Positions 33,534 through 41,412 of a DNA stretch of 64,000 nt are shown in pieces. The notes under the pieces are model-generated. The model was not told where the DNA came from, searched no databases, and saw nothing but the letters and a program-made list of their open reading frames with translations. A program made the translations under genes and the position numbers. The stretch lies in contig NZ_JOAX01000019.1 of NCBI RefSeq assembly GCF_000720485.1, positions 1 through 64,000 of the forward strand, written 5' to 3'. This stretch comes from Streptomyces ochraceiscleroticus. GTDB lineage: Bacteria > Actinomycetota > Actinomycetes > Streptomycetales > Streptomycetaceae. Every line of letters starts with the position of its first letter. Within the stretch, counting starts at the first letter, position 1.

Positions 33534-34820
33534 CTAGGCGTCGGCCGGTCGCCGCAGGCGGGCCAGCGCCGGTGCCGTGGAGTGGGGCAGCAGGTCGGCC
33601 GGCCGGGCGGGGCGTACGACGTCGACGGTCACGCCGTCGGCGAAGCGGTACGGGCGGTGCTGGAGCAGTCCCGTCAGCCGGCGGCGGAGCCGGGACACCT
33701 CGGCCCGCACCGTGACCGTACGGCTGCGCTCCCCGAACAGGTCGTCGGCCAGCTCGGCGGCCGTGCGGCCCTCCGGGTGCGCGGCCAGCACGAAGAGCAG
33801 TTCGGCGTGGCGCGGGGTGAGGTCGTGGGCCCACGTACCGCTCGGGCCCTCGACGGTCAGCGACGCCTGGTGCGGGCGGCTGACGTCCAGTACGGCGCGG
33901 GCGGGCGCCGCGGTCTCCTCCTCGATGACCCGCAGCAGCCAGCCGCCGGGCAGCGGTTCCACCGCACAGCGCCCGAGGGCGGGCAGCCAGGTCTGCGCCT
34001 CGTGCACCGTACGGGGCAGCAGCAGCCGGTCGATGGGGCTCAGGCCCGTGACGGCGGCGACCCAGCCGTGCCGGTCGGTGACCACCGCGCGCCCGGTGAC
34101 CCGGGCGAGCAGCGGCGCGGCGACCGCCCGCAGCCGTTCCAGCTCGCCGAGGTGGGCCGTGCGCAGCTCGGACTCGGCGAGCCGGGCCACCGCGTCGACC
34201 AGCGCGAGCGTGCTGGGGTGCACGGTCGTGGCGGGCCCGCTGACGTCGACCACGCCGAGCACCCGGCCGTCCTTGGGGCCGCGGATGGGAGCCGCGGCGC
34301 AGGTCCAGGCGTGGTGCGTACGGACGAAGTGCTCGGCGGAGTGGATCTGTACGGGCCGCCGGGTCACCAGCGCGGTGCCGATGGCGTTCGTGCCGACGGT
34401 CTCCTCCGTCCAGGAAGCGCCCTCCACGAAGCCCAGTTGCCGCGCCTTCGCCAGGACCGTACGGCTGCCGCCGCGCCACAGGACGCGGCCCTGGCTGTCG
34501 GCGATCACCAGGATGTGCCAGGCGGCGTCGGCGATGGAGAGCAGCCCGCCGCGCAAGGTGTCCAGCGCGTCGCCGAGGCCGCACGCCCTGCGCTGCCGCT
34601 CGACCTCCTCGGGGCTGAGCGCGCCGGGCGGCGAGCCGTGGTCGGGGTCCACTCCCGTGCCCATCATGCGTTCCCAGGACTGGGCGATGACCGGCCGGGG
34701 CGGCGTCGGCGGGGCCATCCCGCTCAGTACCGCCTCGTGGGCCTGGGCGAGCAGGCGGGCGTACTGGCGGGGGTCGGTGCCCCCGGGCGGCGTCGCTGGG
34801 TCGAGGTGCACAGGGGGCAC
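33534..34820 (-). CDS. AcoR-like GAF-domain regulator with winged-helix output
   Basis: A 428-residue regulator beside the acetoin operon. The N-terminal region resembles AcoR-type activators: VIAQSWERMMGTGVDPD, then a GAF sensor with WTEETVGTNAIGTALVTRRP and HFVRTHHAWTCAAAPIRGP. The sigma-54-interacting AAA+ domain of classical AcoR is absent, as expected in an organism without sigma-54. Instead the C-terminus (about 330-400; LTPRHAELLFVLAAHPEGRT and VTVRAEVSRLRRRLTGLL) looks like a winged-helix DNA-binding domain. GTG 34820 follows GGAG; longer starts exist. It likely controls acoABC. Confidence 0.8.
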   Translation of the reverse strand: MPPVHLDPATPPGGTDPRQYARLLAQAHEAVLSGMAPPTPPRPVIAQSWERMMGTGVDPDHGSPPGALSPEEVERQRRACGLGDALDTLRGGLLSIADAAWHILVIADSQGRVLWRGGSRTVLAKARQLGFVEGASWTEETVGTNAIGTALVTRRPVQIHSAEHFVRTHHAWTCAAAPIRGPKDGRVLGVVDVSGPATTVHPSTLALVDAVARLAESELRTAHLGELERLRAVAAPLLARVTGRAVVTDRHGWVAAVTGLSPIDRLLLPRTVHEAQTWLPALGRCAVEPLPGGWLLRVIEEETAAPARAVLDVSRPHQASLTVEGPSGTWAHDLTPRHAELLFVLAAHPEGRTAAELADDLFGERSRTVTVRAEVSRLRRRLTGLLQHRPYRFADGVTVDVVRPARPADLLPHSTAPALARLRRPADA

Positions 34821-35031
34821 GCGGTTCTCCAGTCGTCCCGGGCCGGTGCGACGGCCTGGCAGGCCGCCGGGCAACCCCATGGTGCGCCGGGCGCGCGGCG
34901 GGGTAAACCCCTCGCCCGCGACCTGACCGGACGAGGGGGACGACACAGGGAGGGTGGGCCGTGCGGAGTACGGAGGGGCCGCCGGCCGGACCGGGGCGGG
35001 CGCGTCGGTACGGTCCGGCCGGCGGCGGCTT

Positions 35032-36153
35032 TCATGCGCGGCCCGCGGCCTCCTCGACGGCCGCGACCACGGCGGCGGGCGTCTCCATCTGCGCCATGTG
35101 GCCCGCGCCGTCGACGACGTGGACGGTCGCGAACGGCCGCAGGGACTCGGCGCCGGCCACCGGGATCACCTGGTCGGCGCGGCCCCAGACGGCGACCGTG
35201 GGCACGCCGGCCTTCGCCGGCAGCGCGGCCACGTCCAGCGCGGACCGCTCGCCGTCCAGCAGGGTGCCGAGCAGCGTTTGCAGCGCCCGGTCCACGCCGT
35301 CCAGCCGCTTGTACTTCAGCAGGTCGTCCACCAGTTGGCGGTTGACCAGGCCGGGGTCGGCGAACAGCTTGAGCAGGTGCGGCCTGAGCTCGCGCCGGGT
35401 GCCGGCCGAGGCGAAGCCGCGCAGGTAATCGGCGTCGATCTCCGGGCCGTACCCGGCGGGCGAGACCAGGGTCAGGGACCGTACGCGGTCGGGGGCCGCG
35501 GCCGCCGCCGCGGTGACCACGGCGCCGCCCAGCGAGTGCCCGACCAGGTGCGCGCGCTGGATGCCGAGCGCGTCCAGGAAGCCGAGCACGGTGTCCGCCA
35601 GGGTGCCGAGGCTGCCGTCGCCCACGTCCTTCGCGGAGTCGCCGTGGCCCGGCAGGTCCAGGGCGTGCACGGTACGGCTCCGGGCGAGCGGTTCCTGCAC
35701 GAACAGCCAGGAGTCCTTGTCGCCGCCGTATCCGTGCACCAGGACGACGACGTCCTCGCCGTCGCCCATGGTGGTGTACGAGACCGCGCGCCCGCCGACC
35801 TCCGCGGTCCGCTGCCGCGGTCCCTCGTCCTCCTCCACGGCGCCGCTCGCGAGCTGTTCCTCGGCTTCCTTCACGACCGCGTCGATGTCGGCGTCCGGTA
35901 CGTCGGCGGGGGCGACGACGGCGATGGTGCAGCCCACGGGCGCTTCGGCGCCGGCCTCGACGACGATGCGCCGCAGCACTCCCCCGTCCACGGCCTCCAG
36001 CGTCCCCGCGATCTTGTCGGTGTCGATCTCGGCCAGGTCGTCGCCCGCCTCGACCTCGTCGCCCTCGGCGACCACCCACTCCATGATCTTGCCGGTCTTC
36101 ATCGACAGGCCCCACTTGGGCATCGCAACGCGCCCGATACGGTCGTCGGCCAT
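35032..36153 (-). CDS. acoC: Acetoin dehydrogenase E2: lipoyl domain fused to alpha/beta hydrolase
   Basis: A 373-residue AcoC-type protein. The biotinyl/lipoyl domain (about 1-80) carries the lipoylated Lys47 in EIDTDKI. An alpha/beta-hydrolase fold follows (about 115-370) with the nucleophile in VGHSLGG, the acid near VAVWGRADQVIP and His in DGAGHMAQME. This fold replaces the usual catalytic core of E2 acyltransferases and is typical of AcoC; the peripheral-subunit-binding domain is not evident. Start ATG 36153 lies two bases after the acoB stop; a TTG six bases earlier is less likely. Confidence 0.92.
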   Translation of the reverse strand: MADDRIGRVAMPKWGLSMKTGKIMEWVVAEGDEVEAGDDLAEIDTDKIAGTLEAVDGGVLRRIVVEAGAEAPVGCTIAVVAPADVPDADIDAVVKEAEEQLASGAVEEDEGPRQRTAEVGGRAVSYTTMGDGEDVVVLVHGYGGDKDSWLFVQEPLARSRTVHALDLPGHGDSAKDVGDGSLGTLADTVLGFLDALGIQRAHLVGHSLGGAVVTAAAAAAPDRVRSLTLVSPAGYGPEIDADYLRGFASAGTRRELRPHLLKLFADPGLVNRQLVDDLLKYKRLDGVDRALQTLLGTLLDGERSALDVAALPAKAGVPTVAVWGRADQVIPVAGAESLRPFATVHVVDGAGHMAQMETPAAVVAAVEEAAGRA

Positions 36154-36155
36154 GA

Positions 36156-37169
36156 TCAACGCTCCCAGCCGGTGACGGACTTCACGGCATTGACGACCCG
36201 CTGGGCGTCCGGAATGTACAGGTCCTCCAGGACCGGGCTGAACGGTACGGGCGTATGCGGCGCCGTCACCATCTCGATGGGCGCGCGCAGCGATCCGAAG
36301 GCTTCCTTGGCGACCAGCGCGGAGACGTCGGTGGCCATGGAGCAGCGTGGCGTGGACTCGTCGACGACGACGAGCCGGCCGGTGTTCTCCACGCTCTCGA
36401 TGATCGTGTCGGCGTCCAGCGGGCTGGTGGTGCGCGGGTCGATGACCTCGCAGCCCACGCCCGCCTTCGCCAGCTCGTCGGCGGCCTGCTCGGCGACGGA
36501 GACCATCCGCCCGAAGGCCACGACGGTCACGTCGTCGCCCTCGCGTACGACGTTGGCCTCGCCGAACGGGATGGTGTAACTCTCCGCCGGCACCTCCCCC
36601 GTGGTGTCGTACATCGCCTTGTGCTCGCAGAAAATCACCGGGTCGTCGTCCCGTATCGACTGGATCATCAGCCCCTTGGCCTCGTACGGCGAGGAAGGGA
36701 TGACGACCTTCAGGCCCGGGATGTGGGTGAACAAGGGGTACAGCGCCTGCGAGTGCTGGGCGGCGGCGCGCAGCCCCGCGCCGTACATGGCGCGGATGAC
36801 AACCGGCGTGACGGCCTTGCCGCCGAACATGTACCGGAACTTCGCCGCCTGGTTGAAGATCTGGTCGAAACAGACGCCCATGAAGTCGATGAACATCAGC
36901 TCGGCCACCGGCCGGAGGCCACGGGTCGCGGCGCCGACCGCGGCACCGACGAACGCCGACTCCGAGATCGGGGTGTCCAGCACCCGACCCGGGAACTTCG
37001 GGTACAGGCCCTTGGTGACGCCCAGTACGCCGCCCCAGGCGTCCGGTTCGCCGGGCGCACCCGCGCCGCCCGCGTTGTCCTCGCCCATCACGATGACCGA
37101 GCTGTCCCGCTCCATCTCCTGCATCAGCGCCTCGTTGAGCGCCTCGCGATAGCTGATCGTGCGTGCCAC
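36156..37169 (-). CDS. acoB: Acetoin dehydrogenase E1 component, beta subunit
   Basis: A 337-residue transketolase-like E1 beta subunit. Conserved segments include MGEDNAGGAGAPG near the N-terminus, FPGRVLDTPISESAFVGAAVG, and the C-terminal domain with EVIDPRTTSPLDADTI and RLVVVDESTPR. With the alpha subunit it performs TPP-dependent cleavage of acetoin to acetaldehyde and a hydroxyethyl group passed to lipoyl-AcoC. The start is GTG 37169 preceded by a strong GGAGG. It is 46 bp from acoA and 2 bp from acoC. The acetoin assignment rests mainly on the AcoC partner. Confidence 0.92.
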   Translation of the reverse strand: MARTISYREALNEALMQEMERDSSVIVMGEDNAGGAGAPGEPDAWGGVLGVTKGLYPKFPGRVLDTPISESAFVGAAVGAATRGLRPVAELMFIDFMGVCFDQIFNQAAKFRYMFGGKAVTPVVIRAMYGAGLRAAAQHSQALYPLFTHIPGLKVVIPSSPYEAKGLMIQSIRDDDPVIFCEHKAMYDTTGEVPAESYTIPFGEANVVREGDDVTVVAFGRMVSVAEQAADELAKAGVGCEVIDPRTTSPLDADTIIESVENTGRLVVVDESTPRCSMATDVSALVAKEAFGSLRAPIEMVTAPHTPVPFSPVLEDLYIPDAQRVVNAVKSVTGWER

Positions 37170-37215
37170 GGTGCTGCCTCCGTATGTACGTCGGTGAACG
37201 TCGGTGATGGGGCGG

Positions 37216-38214
37216 TCAGTACGAGATGTGGACGTCGGTCTCCAGGTCGGCGCGGGTGGGCAGGGGCGCGGCCTTGGCCTCCGCGACGGCCTCGTCGATC
37301 AGCCGGCCGACCTCGGCGTCCACCTGGTCCAGCTGGTCCGCGGCGAGCTGCCCGGACTCCGTCACCCGGCGGCGGAACTGCTTGAGGCAGTCCAGCGTCT
37401 CCCGGGCCTCGGCGACCTCGGTGGACCGGTACGTCTGCTGATCGCCCTCGAAGTGGCCGTAGTAGCGGGTGAGTTTGACCTCGATGAGGGTGGGGCCGCC
37501 GCCGTTCCTGGCCCGCTCCACGGCCTCGGCGGCCGCTTCGTGCACGGCGAAGAAGTCGAAGCCGTCGACGATGACACCCGGCATACCGAAGGCCGCGGCC
37601 CGGTTCGCGATGTCGCCGCCGCCCACGGACCACGCCGCCGAGGTGGCTTCGGCGTACCCGTTGTTCTCCGCTATGAAGACGGCGGGCAGGTTCCACACCG
37701 ATGCCAGGTTCAGTGACTCCAGCGTGGTGCCCTGATTGCTGCCGCCGTCCCCGAAGAAGGCAACGCCCACGCCGCCGTCGCCGCGCAGCTTGGCGGCCAG
37801 CGCGGCGCCGCAGATCAGCGGCGGACCACCGCCGACGATGCCGTTGGCGCCGAGCATGCCCTTGCTCAGGTCGGCGATGTGCATCGAGCCGCCCTTGCCG
37901 TGGCAGGACCCGGAGGTACGACCGTAGATCTCGGCCATCATCTCCTTCACGTCCACGCCCTTGGCGATGCAGTGGCCATGGCCGCGATGGGTGCTGGAGA
38001 GGGCGTCCCGGTCGTCGTCGAGATGCATGCACACCCCGGTGGCCGACGCCTCCTCGCCCGCATACAGGTGGACGAAGCCGGGGATGTCGCCGGTCGCGAA
38101 CTCCTCGTGCAGCCGCTCCTCGAAGACGCGGATGGTCCGCATCGTCCGGTAGGCCGTGAGCAGGGCCTTGTCGTCCAGGCCCGGCGCCGGTCGGGCGGGC
38201 GCGGTCTCGGTCAT
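37216..38214 (-). CDS. acoA: Acetoin dehydrogenase E1 component, alpha subunit
   Basis: A 332-residue TPP-binding E1 alpha subunit. The thiamine motif runs from FFGDGGSNQGTTLESL to the Asn pair in VFIAENNGYAEA. The YGRTSGSCHGKGGSMHIAD segment is typical of branched-chain/acetoin-type enzymes, and the phosphorylation-loop region of eukaryotic homologues aligns at RYYGHFEGDQQTYR. ATG 38214 follows AAGGAG. It is the first gene of acoABC. No E3 gene is present, so the dihydrolipoamide dehydrogenase is probably shared with other complexes. Confidence 0.93.
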   Translation of the reverse strand: MTETAPARPAPGLDDKALLTAYRTMRTIRVFEERLHEEFATGDIPGFVHLYAGEEASATGVCMHLDDDRDALSSTHRGHGHCIAKGVDVKEMMAEIYGRTSGSCHGKGGSMHIADLSKGMLGANGIVGGGPPLICGAALAAKLRGDGGVGVAFFGDGGSNQGTTLESLNLASVWNLPAVFIAENNGYAEATSAAWSVGGGDIANRAAAFGMPGVIVDGFDFFAVHEAAAEAVERARNGGGPTLIEVKLTRYYGHFEGDQQTYRSTEVAEARETLDCLKQFRRRVTESGQLAADQLDQVDAEVGRLIDEAVAEAKAAPLPTRADLETDVHISY

Positions 38215-38477
38215 GGCAGCTCCTTGTCTCCTGGGCGGAGACGGGCGCGGCGCGGCAGGCGCCCGGCGCCCGTCATGTGTCGGCAGCGTGAGGCCGGTGC
38301 TACGTAGGGGTGACGTCGGTGCGGCCAATCTGCTGCCGGGCCGCGGGGGCGACAAGGGTTGCAGGGGGTTGCCGAGCGGGTGCTGAACCTTTGGTGAGCG
38401 GTTGCGGGTCCCGGTGTGGAGAGGCGGCGTCCAGGTGGCGTGCCGCCCCCGACGCGTGTCGCGTCCCCTCGCCCCCC

Positions 38478-38560
38478 GTAGCGGGCGCAAGGCTGGCCCC
38501 GAGTACGCGTACCGGGCGCAACGGCGGCCCGAGTACGGGCAGGGCCCGCTCCGAGTACGG
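38478..38560. repeat. Degenerate ~30-bp tandem repeat, 2.7 copies
   Basis: Units 38478-38508 (31 bp) and 38509-38538 (30 bp) share GTA-C/G-CGGGCGCAA near the start and CCGAGTACG at the end. A shortened third copy (38539-38560) keeps CCGAGTACGG. It sits upstream of the aco operon. Confidence 0.65.
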
Positions 38561-38751
38561 GCAGGTGCAATCCGCCACCGGGCGGGAACCCGCGGCGGCA
38601 GCTCCCCCGCACCGCACCGCCACGGAAGGCTGATCACTGAAGTGACGGCCCACCACAAGGAAACCCTCACCCACATCAAGTGGATCAAGACCCGCGTGAA
38701 GAAAGCCTGTCCGCAGGCTCATACGGTCGCGGACTGACCTGGCAGTCGCGG

Positions 38752-38789
38752 GCCGGCCTTCTTGCCGAGCGCCGGCCTTCTTGCCGAGG
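38752..38789. repeat. 19-bp tandem duplication
   Basis: GCCGGCCTTCTTGCCGAGC (38752-38770) is followed directly by a copy differing only in its last base (38771-38789). The duplication lies about 140 bp upstream of the response regulator start. Confidence 0.85.
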
Positions 38790-38927
38790 GCTCTCCGGTC
38801 CCGGATGGGGCTTGTCGGCCCATGGTGATGCGGGCGCGGGTGCACCAGGCTGGGGTGGTCGGCCCGGGGGACTCGACAGCCCCGGTCGACACCGCGCCCG
38901 GACAAGGACAAGGACGGAGCCGAGACC

Positions 38928-39662
38928 ATGACGGAGCCCGGCGGTGCGAAGGCATCCCCCATCCGCGTCTTCCTGCTGGACGACCACGAAGTGGTCCGCC
39001 GCGGCCTGCGCGACCTCCTGGACGCCGAGCCGGACCTGACCGTCGTCGGCGACGCGGCCGACGCCCGCCAGGCGCTCGCCCGCGCCCCCGCACTGCGGCC
39101 GGACGTCGCGGTGCTCGACGTACGCCTGGGCTCCAGTACCGACAGCGGCGACCACGAAGGCATCGGCGTCTGCCGGGAGTTGCGCGGCGCGCTGCCCGGC
39201 CTGGCCTGCCTGATACTCACGTCCTTCGACGACGACGAGGCGCTGTTCGACGCCATCATGGCCGGCGCCGCGGGGTACGTACTGAAACAGATCAAGGGTT
39301 CCGACCTGGTGACGGCCATACGGACGGTGGCGGCCGGCCAGTCGATGCTGGACCCCGGCGCCACCGCCCGCGTCCTGGCCCGCGTACGTGGCCCGGTGGC
39401 GCCCGCCGGCCCGCCGGAACTGGCCCGGCTCTCCCCCAGGGAGCGGCAGATCCTGGACCTGATCGGCGAGGGCCTGACGAACCGCCAGATCGCCGACCGC
39501 CTCTTCCTCGCCGAGAAGACCGTCAAGAACCGGATCTCCGCCATCCTGACCAAGCTCAAGGTCGGCCGCCGCATCCAGGCCGCGGTCATCGCGGAACGCG
39601 TACGGGACCGGGAGCGGGGGCCGGAGCCCGATCGCGAGCCGGAGGAGCTCCCCGGCGGCTAG
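38928..39662 (+). CDS. NarL/LuxR-type response regulator
   Basis: A 244-residue two-component output protein. The receiver domain (about 12-130) has acidic DD at 18-19, phospho-acceptor Asp64 in AVLDVRLG, Thr/Ser in LTSFDDDE and Lys in YVLKQI. The LuxR-type helix-turn-helix lies at about 165-225 (LSPRERQILDLIGEGLTNRQ). Its closest familiar relatives are DevR/DosR-like regulators of dormancy and redox stress. No histidine kinase is adjacent. It may be co-transcribed with the flavodoxin-like gene 55 bp downstream, supporting a redox role. Confidence 0.87.
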   Translation: MTEPGGAKASPIRVFLLDDHEVVRRGLRDLLDAEPDLTVVGDAADARQALARAPALRPDVAVLDVRLGSSTDSGDHEGIGVCRELRGALPGLACLILTSFDDDEALFDAIMAGAAGYVLKQIKGSDLVTAIRTVAAGQSMLDPGATARVLARVRGPVAPAGPPELARLSPRERQILDLIGEGLTNRQIADRLFLAEKTVKNRISAILTKLKVGRRIQAAVIAERVRDRERGPEPDREPEELPGG

Positions 39663-39717
39663 CCGGAGCAGATCCATCGCCGACCCCGGCACCAAGCCCC
39701 GGCCCCCAGGAAGCGCC

Positions 39718-40317
39718 ATGGCCAAGTACCGCGTACTGATCGCCTACGCCTACGGCATCAAGGCGGAATTCACCCAGGGCATCGCGGAGGAAATAGCCGC
39801 CGTGCTGCGCGAGGACGGCTTCGATACGGAACTGCGCCCGGCGGCGGAGGTCGTCAGCGTGGGCCCGTACGACGCCGTCGTCCTCGGCGGCGCGCTCCGC
39901 GCGAACCGCTGGCACCGCGATGCCCGCCGCTTCGCCCGCCGGCACGCAGCGCAGCTTCGCTCCCGCCCGGTCTGGCTGTTCAGCAGCGGCCCTTCGAGTA
40001 CCTCGGCGAGCGAGCCCGACGTGCCGCCGGTGCCGGGCGCGAGCCGCGCGATGAACCGGGCGGGCGCCCGCGGGCACATCACGTTCGGCAGCCGCTCCGG
40101 TCGCCGCGGTCGCCCGGGGCGTTACGGCTCCGCCGACGGCCCGGTCCGCCCCGCCCGCCGCCTCCGCGGACTGCTCGACCGCTCAGCGGCGGACCGGGAT
40201 CGGGACCAGGACCGGGCCCGGCCCGACGACAACCGGGACCCGTACGCCGAGCACCAGGACATGACCCGCGTCCGCGACTGGGCCCACCACATCGCCAACG
40301 AGGTGAACGGCCCCTGA
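39718..40317 (+). CDS. Flavodoxin-domain protein, divergent
   Basis: A 199-residue protein whose first 90 residues follow the flavodoxin/HemG-like fold: YRVLIAYAYGIKAEFTQGIA then VGPYDAVVLGGALRANRWHR and RPVWLFSSGP. The FMN phosphate-binding loop, normally rich in Ser/Thr/Gly, reads AYGIKAEFTQG and may not bind flavin normally. After HITFG the expected conserved segment is replaced by a highly charged Arg/Asp-rich stretch (about 123-180). It may be a decaying or specialised paralogue. It follows the DevR-like regulator. Confidence 0.65.
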   Translation: MAKYRVLIAYAYGIKAEFTQGIAEEIAAVLREDGFDTELRPAAEVVSVGPYDAVVLGGALRANRWHRDARRFARRHAAQLRSRPVWLFSSGPSSTSASEPDVPPVPGASRAMNRAGARGHITFGSRSGRRGRPGRYGSADGPVRPARRLRGLLDRSAADRDRDQDRARPDDNRDPYAEHQDMTRVRDWAHHIANEVNGP

Positions 40318-40425
40318 GAACGGACGAAGGCGAGCCGTGGGCCACTCGCGGTGCCGGCGTTCTTGTACGGCGCGTTACTGTGCGGCGCCGGCGTTATGGT
40401 GCGGCGCCGGCGCGGCCGCGAGGCG

Positions 40426-40602
40426 TCAGCCCTGACCGCCACCGAAGAGCGCGCCGAGCACGTCGCCGGCGAACTCCAGCCCCGCCTGCTCGCGCGGGGT
40501 CAGCTGGTCCGGTTCGTCGGCGGGCGCCGCGACGGCGGACCCTGTGGCGAGGAGCCCGGCGGCGAAGAGAGCGGTGAGCATGACAGTGAGACGACGCATC
40601 AT
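40426..40602 (-). CDS. Small secreted peptide, 58 residues
   Basis: A basic start (MMRR), a hydrophobic core (LTVMLTALFAAGLLATGSA) and a signal-peptidase site after AVAA form a clear signal peptide. The mature peptide is about 30 residues (acidic, ending DVLGALFGGGQG) with no cysteine. I do not recognise a family. ATG 40602 or ATG 40599 could be used, and longer frames upstream are low-complexity. It diverges from the YciI gene, and the gap holds a 12-bp repeat array. Confidence 0.55.
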   Translation of the reverse strand: MMRRLTVMLTALFAAGLLATGSAVAAPADEPDQLTPREQAGLEFAGDVLGALFGGGQG

Positions 40603-40705
40603 GTGCTGTTCCCAACCGTGAGGAGACAGGTGCGGCCTCCATCCTCGGCCGCCCTCCGACCGCCCGCCACGCGACGCCCCACCCACTGCTGCGAACGGAC
40701 CACCC

Positions 40706-40753
40706 GATCGCCCTCCCGACCGTCCTTCCGACCGCTCTCCTGGCCGTCCTTCG
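40706..40753. repeat. 12-bp degenerate tandem repeat, four copies
   Basis: Units 40706-40717, 40718-40729, 40730-40741 and 40742-40753 follow a GACCGTCCTTCC-like consensus. The array lies in the divergent gap between the small secreted peptide gene and the YciI gene, about 75 bp upstream of the latter. Confidence 0.7.
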
Positions 40754-40814
40754 CCCTCCTGCGGCCACCCCTCCACCCCGTCACCCACCGCGCCGTCGCC
40801 CGTTCCACCTGCCC

Positions 40815-40820
40815 TATATT
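40815..40820 (+). promoter_or_regulatory. -10 element of a likely leaderless YciI mRNA
   Basis: TATATT ends six bases before the ATG at 40827, so transcription would begin at the initiation codon. No ribosome-binding site is present. It is one of the very few AT-rich hexamers in the area. The -35 is poor. Confidence 0.5.
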
Positions 40821-40826
40821 CCAGAG

Positions 40827-41126
40827 ATGTTCGTACTCGAATTGACCTACACCGCTCCCCTCGACCGCGTGGAGGCCGCGCTCGACCAGCACGTCGCCTG
40901 GGTGGAGCAGCACTTCGCCGCAGGGCATTTCCTCGCCTCGGGCCGCAAGCAGCCCCGCGACGACGGCGTCATCATCGCCTCGGTCGACGACCGCGCCACC
41001 GCGGAGAAGATCACCCAGGAGGACCCGTTCGTCACGGCCGGCGTGTGCGAATACCGGATCACGGAGTTCATCGCCACCAAGACCGTCGCGGGCCTGGCGA
41101 GCTACCGACAGCAGCAGCCCACCTGA
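40827..41126 (+). CDS. YciI family protein
   Basis: A 99-residue protein of the YciI/YCII ferredoxin-like fold. It has the N-terminal VLELTYTAPLDRVEAALDQH with the conserved His, then HFLASGRKQPRDDG and DPFVTAGVCEYRITEF. YciI-type proteins are small enzymes or dimeric ligand-binding domains with an active-site His/Asp pair; function is generally unknown. Expression probably starts from the adjacent -10 element without a leader. A strong terminator follows. Confidence 0.87.
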   Translation: MFVLELTYTAPLDRVEAALDQHVAWVEQHFAAGHFLASGRKQPRDDGVIIASVDDRATAEKITQEDPFVTAGVCEYRITEFIATKTVAGLASYRQQQPT

Positions 41127-41176
41127 CAACGACCGGAACCAGCCGGACAACAGCAGAGCTCAGACGAAGCCCGACA

Positions 41177-41213
41177 GAGGGGTGTGCGGCCGGAACCGGC
41201 CCGCGCACCCCTC
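41177..41213 (+). terminator. Terminator after the YciI gene
   Basis: GAGGGGTGTGCGG..CCGG pairs with CCGGCCCGCGCACCCCTC around AA, with one G-C/T mismatch and one bulge, and is followed by TCCTCTTTC. It lies 51 bp after the stop. Confidence 0.75.
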
Positions 41214-41412
41214 CTCTTTCATCCACGCCCCCACACAGCTGACCCGAACGAGGGATGGCACACCCTCTCGCTCATGCGTACAGTTGATTGCAACGAGGTC
41301 GAATATTGCACTTTCACTCACTAGCTCGGCGCCAACGCGCACAACGCAATCCGACCGAATCACCAACCGACCGGCACCGGGATTGACCGACAGACGGAGG
41401 GGCGGGATCACC

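Larger units (their letters stand above)
38215..38927. other. 713-bp gap between acoA and a response regulator gene
   Basis: This divergent region should hold the aco promoter (near 38215-38400) and the response-regulator promoter. No convincing gene was found. A 31-codon GTG frame (about 38642-38737) has near-average composition but a poorly spaced ribosome-binding site, and I do not recognise its product. Two small tandem repeat sets occur at 38478-38560 and 38752-38789. Confidence 0.6.

Noticed and set aside
34821..34946. Longer start for the GAF regulator at 34946 or 34880
   Set aside because: The extra residues are Arg/Gly/Pro-rich without family similarity, while GTG 34820 has GGAG at proper spacing. 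The choice remains uncertain.
38402..38737. Open frames in the acoA/response-regulator gap
   Set aside because: They run through tandem repeats and lack a good ribosome-binding site. The 31-codon tail ending in HTVAD hinted at a transposase remnant but matched nothing I can name.
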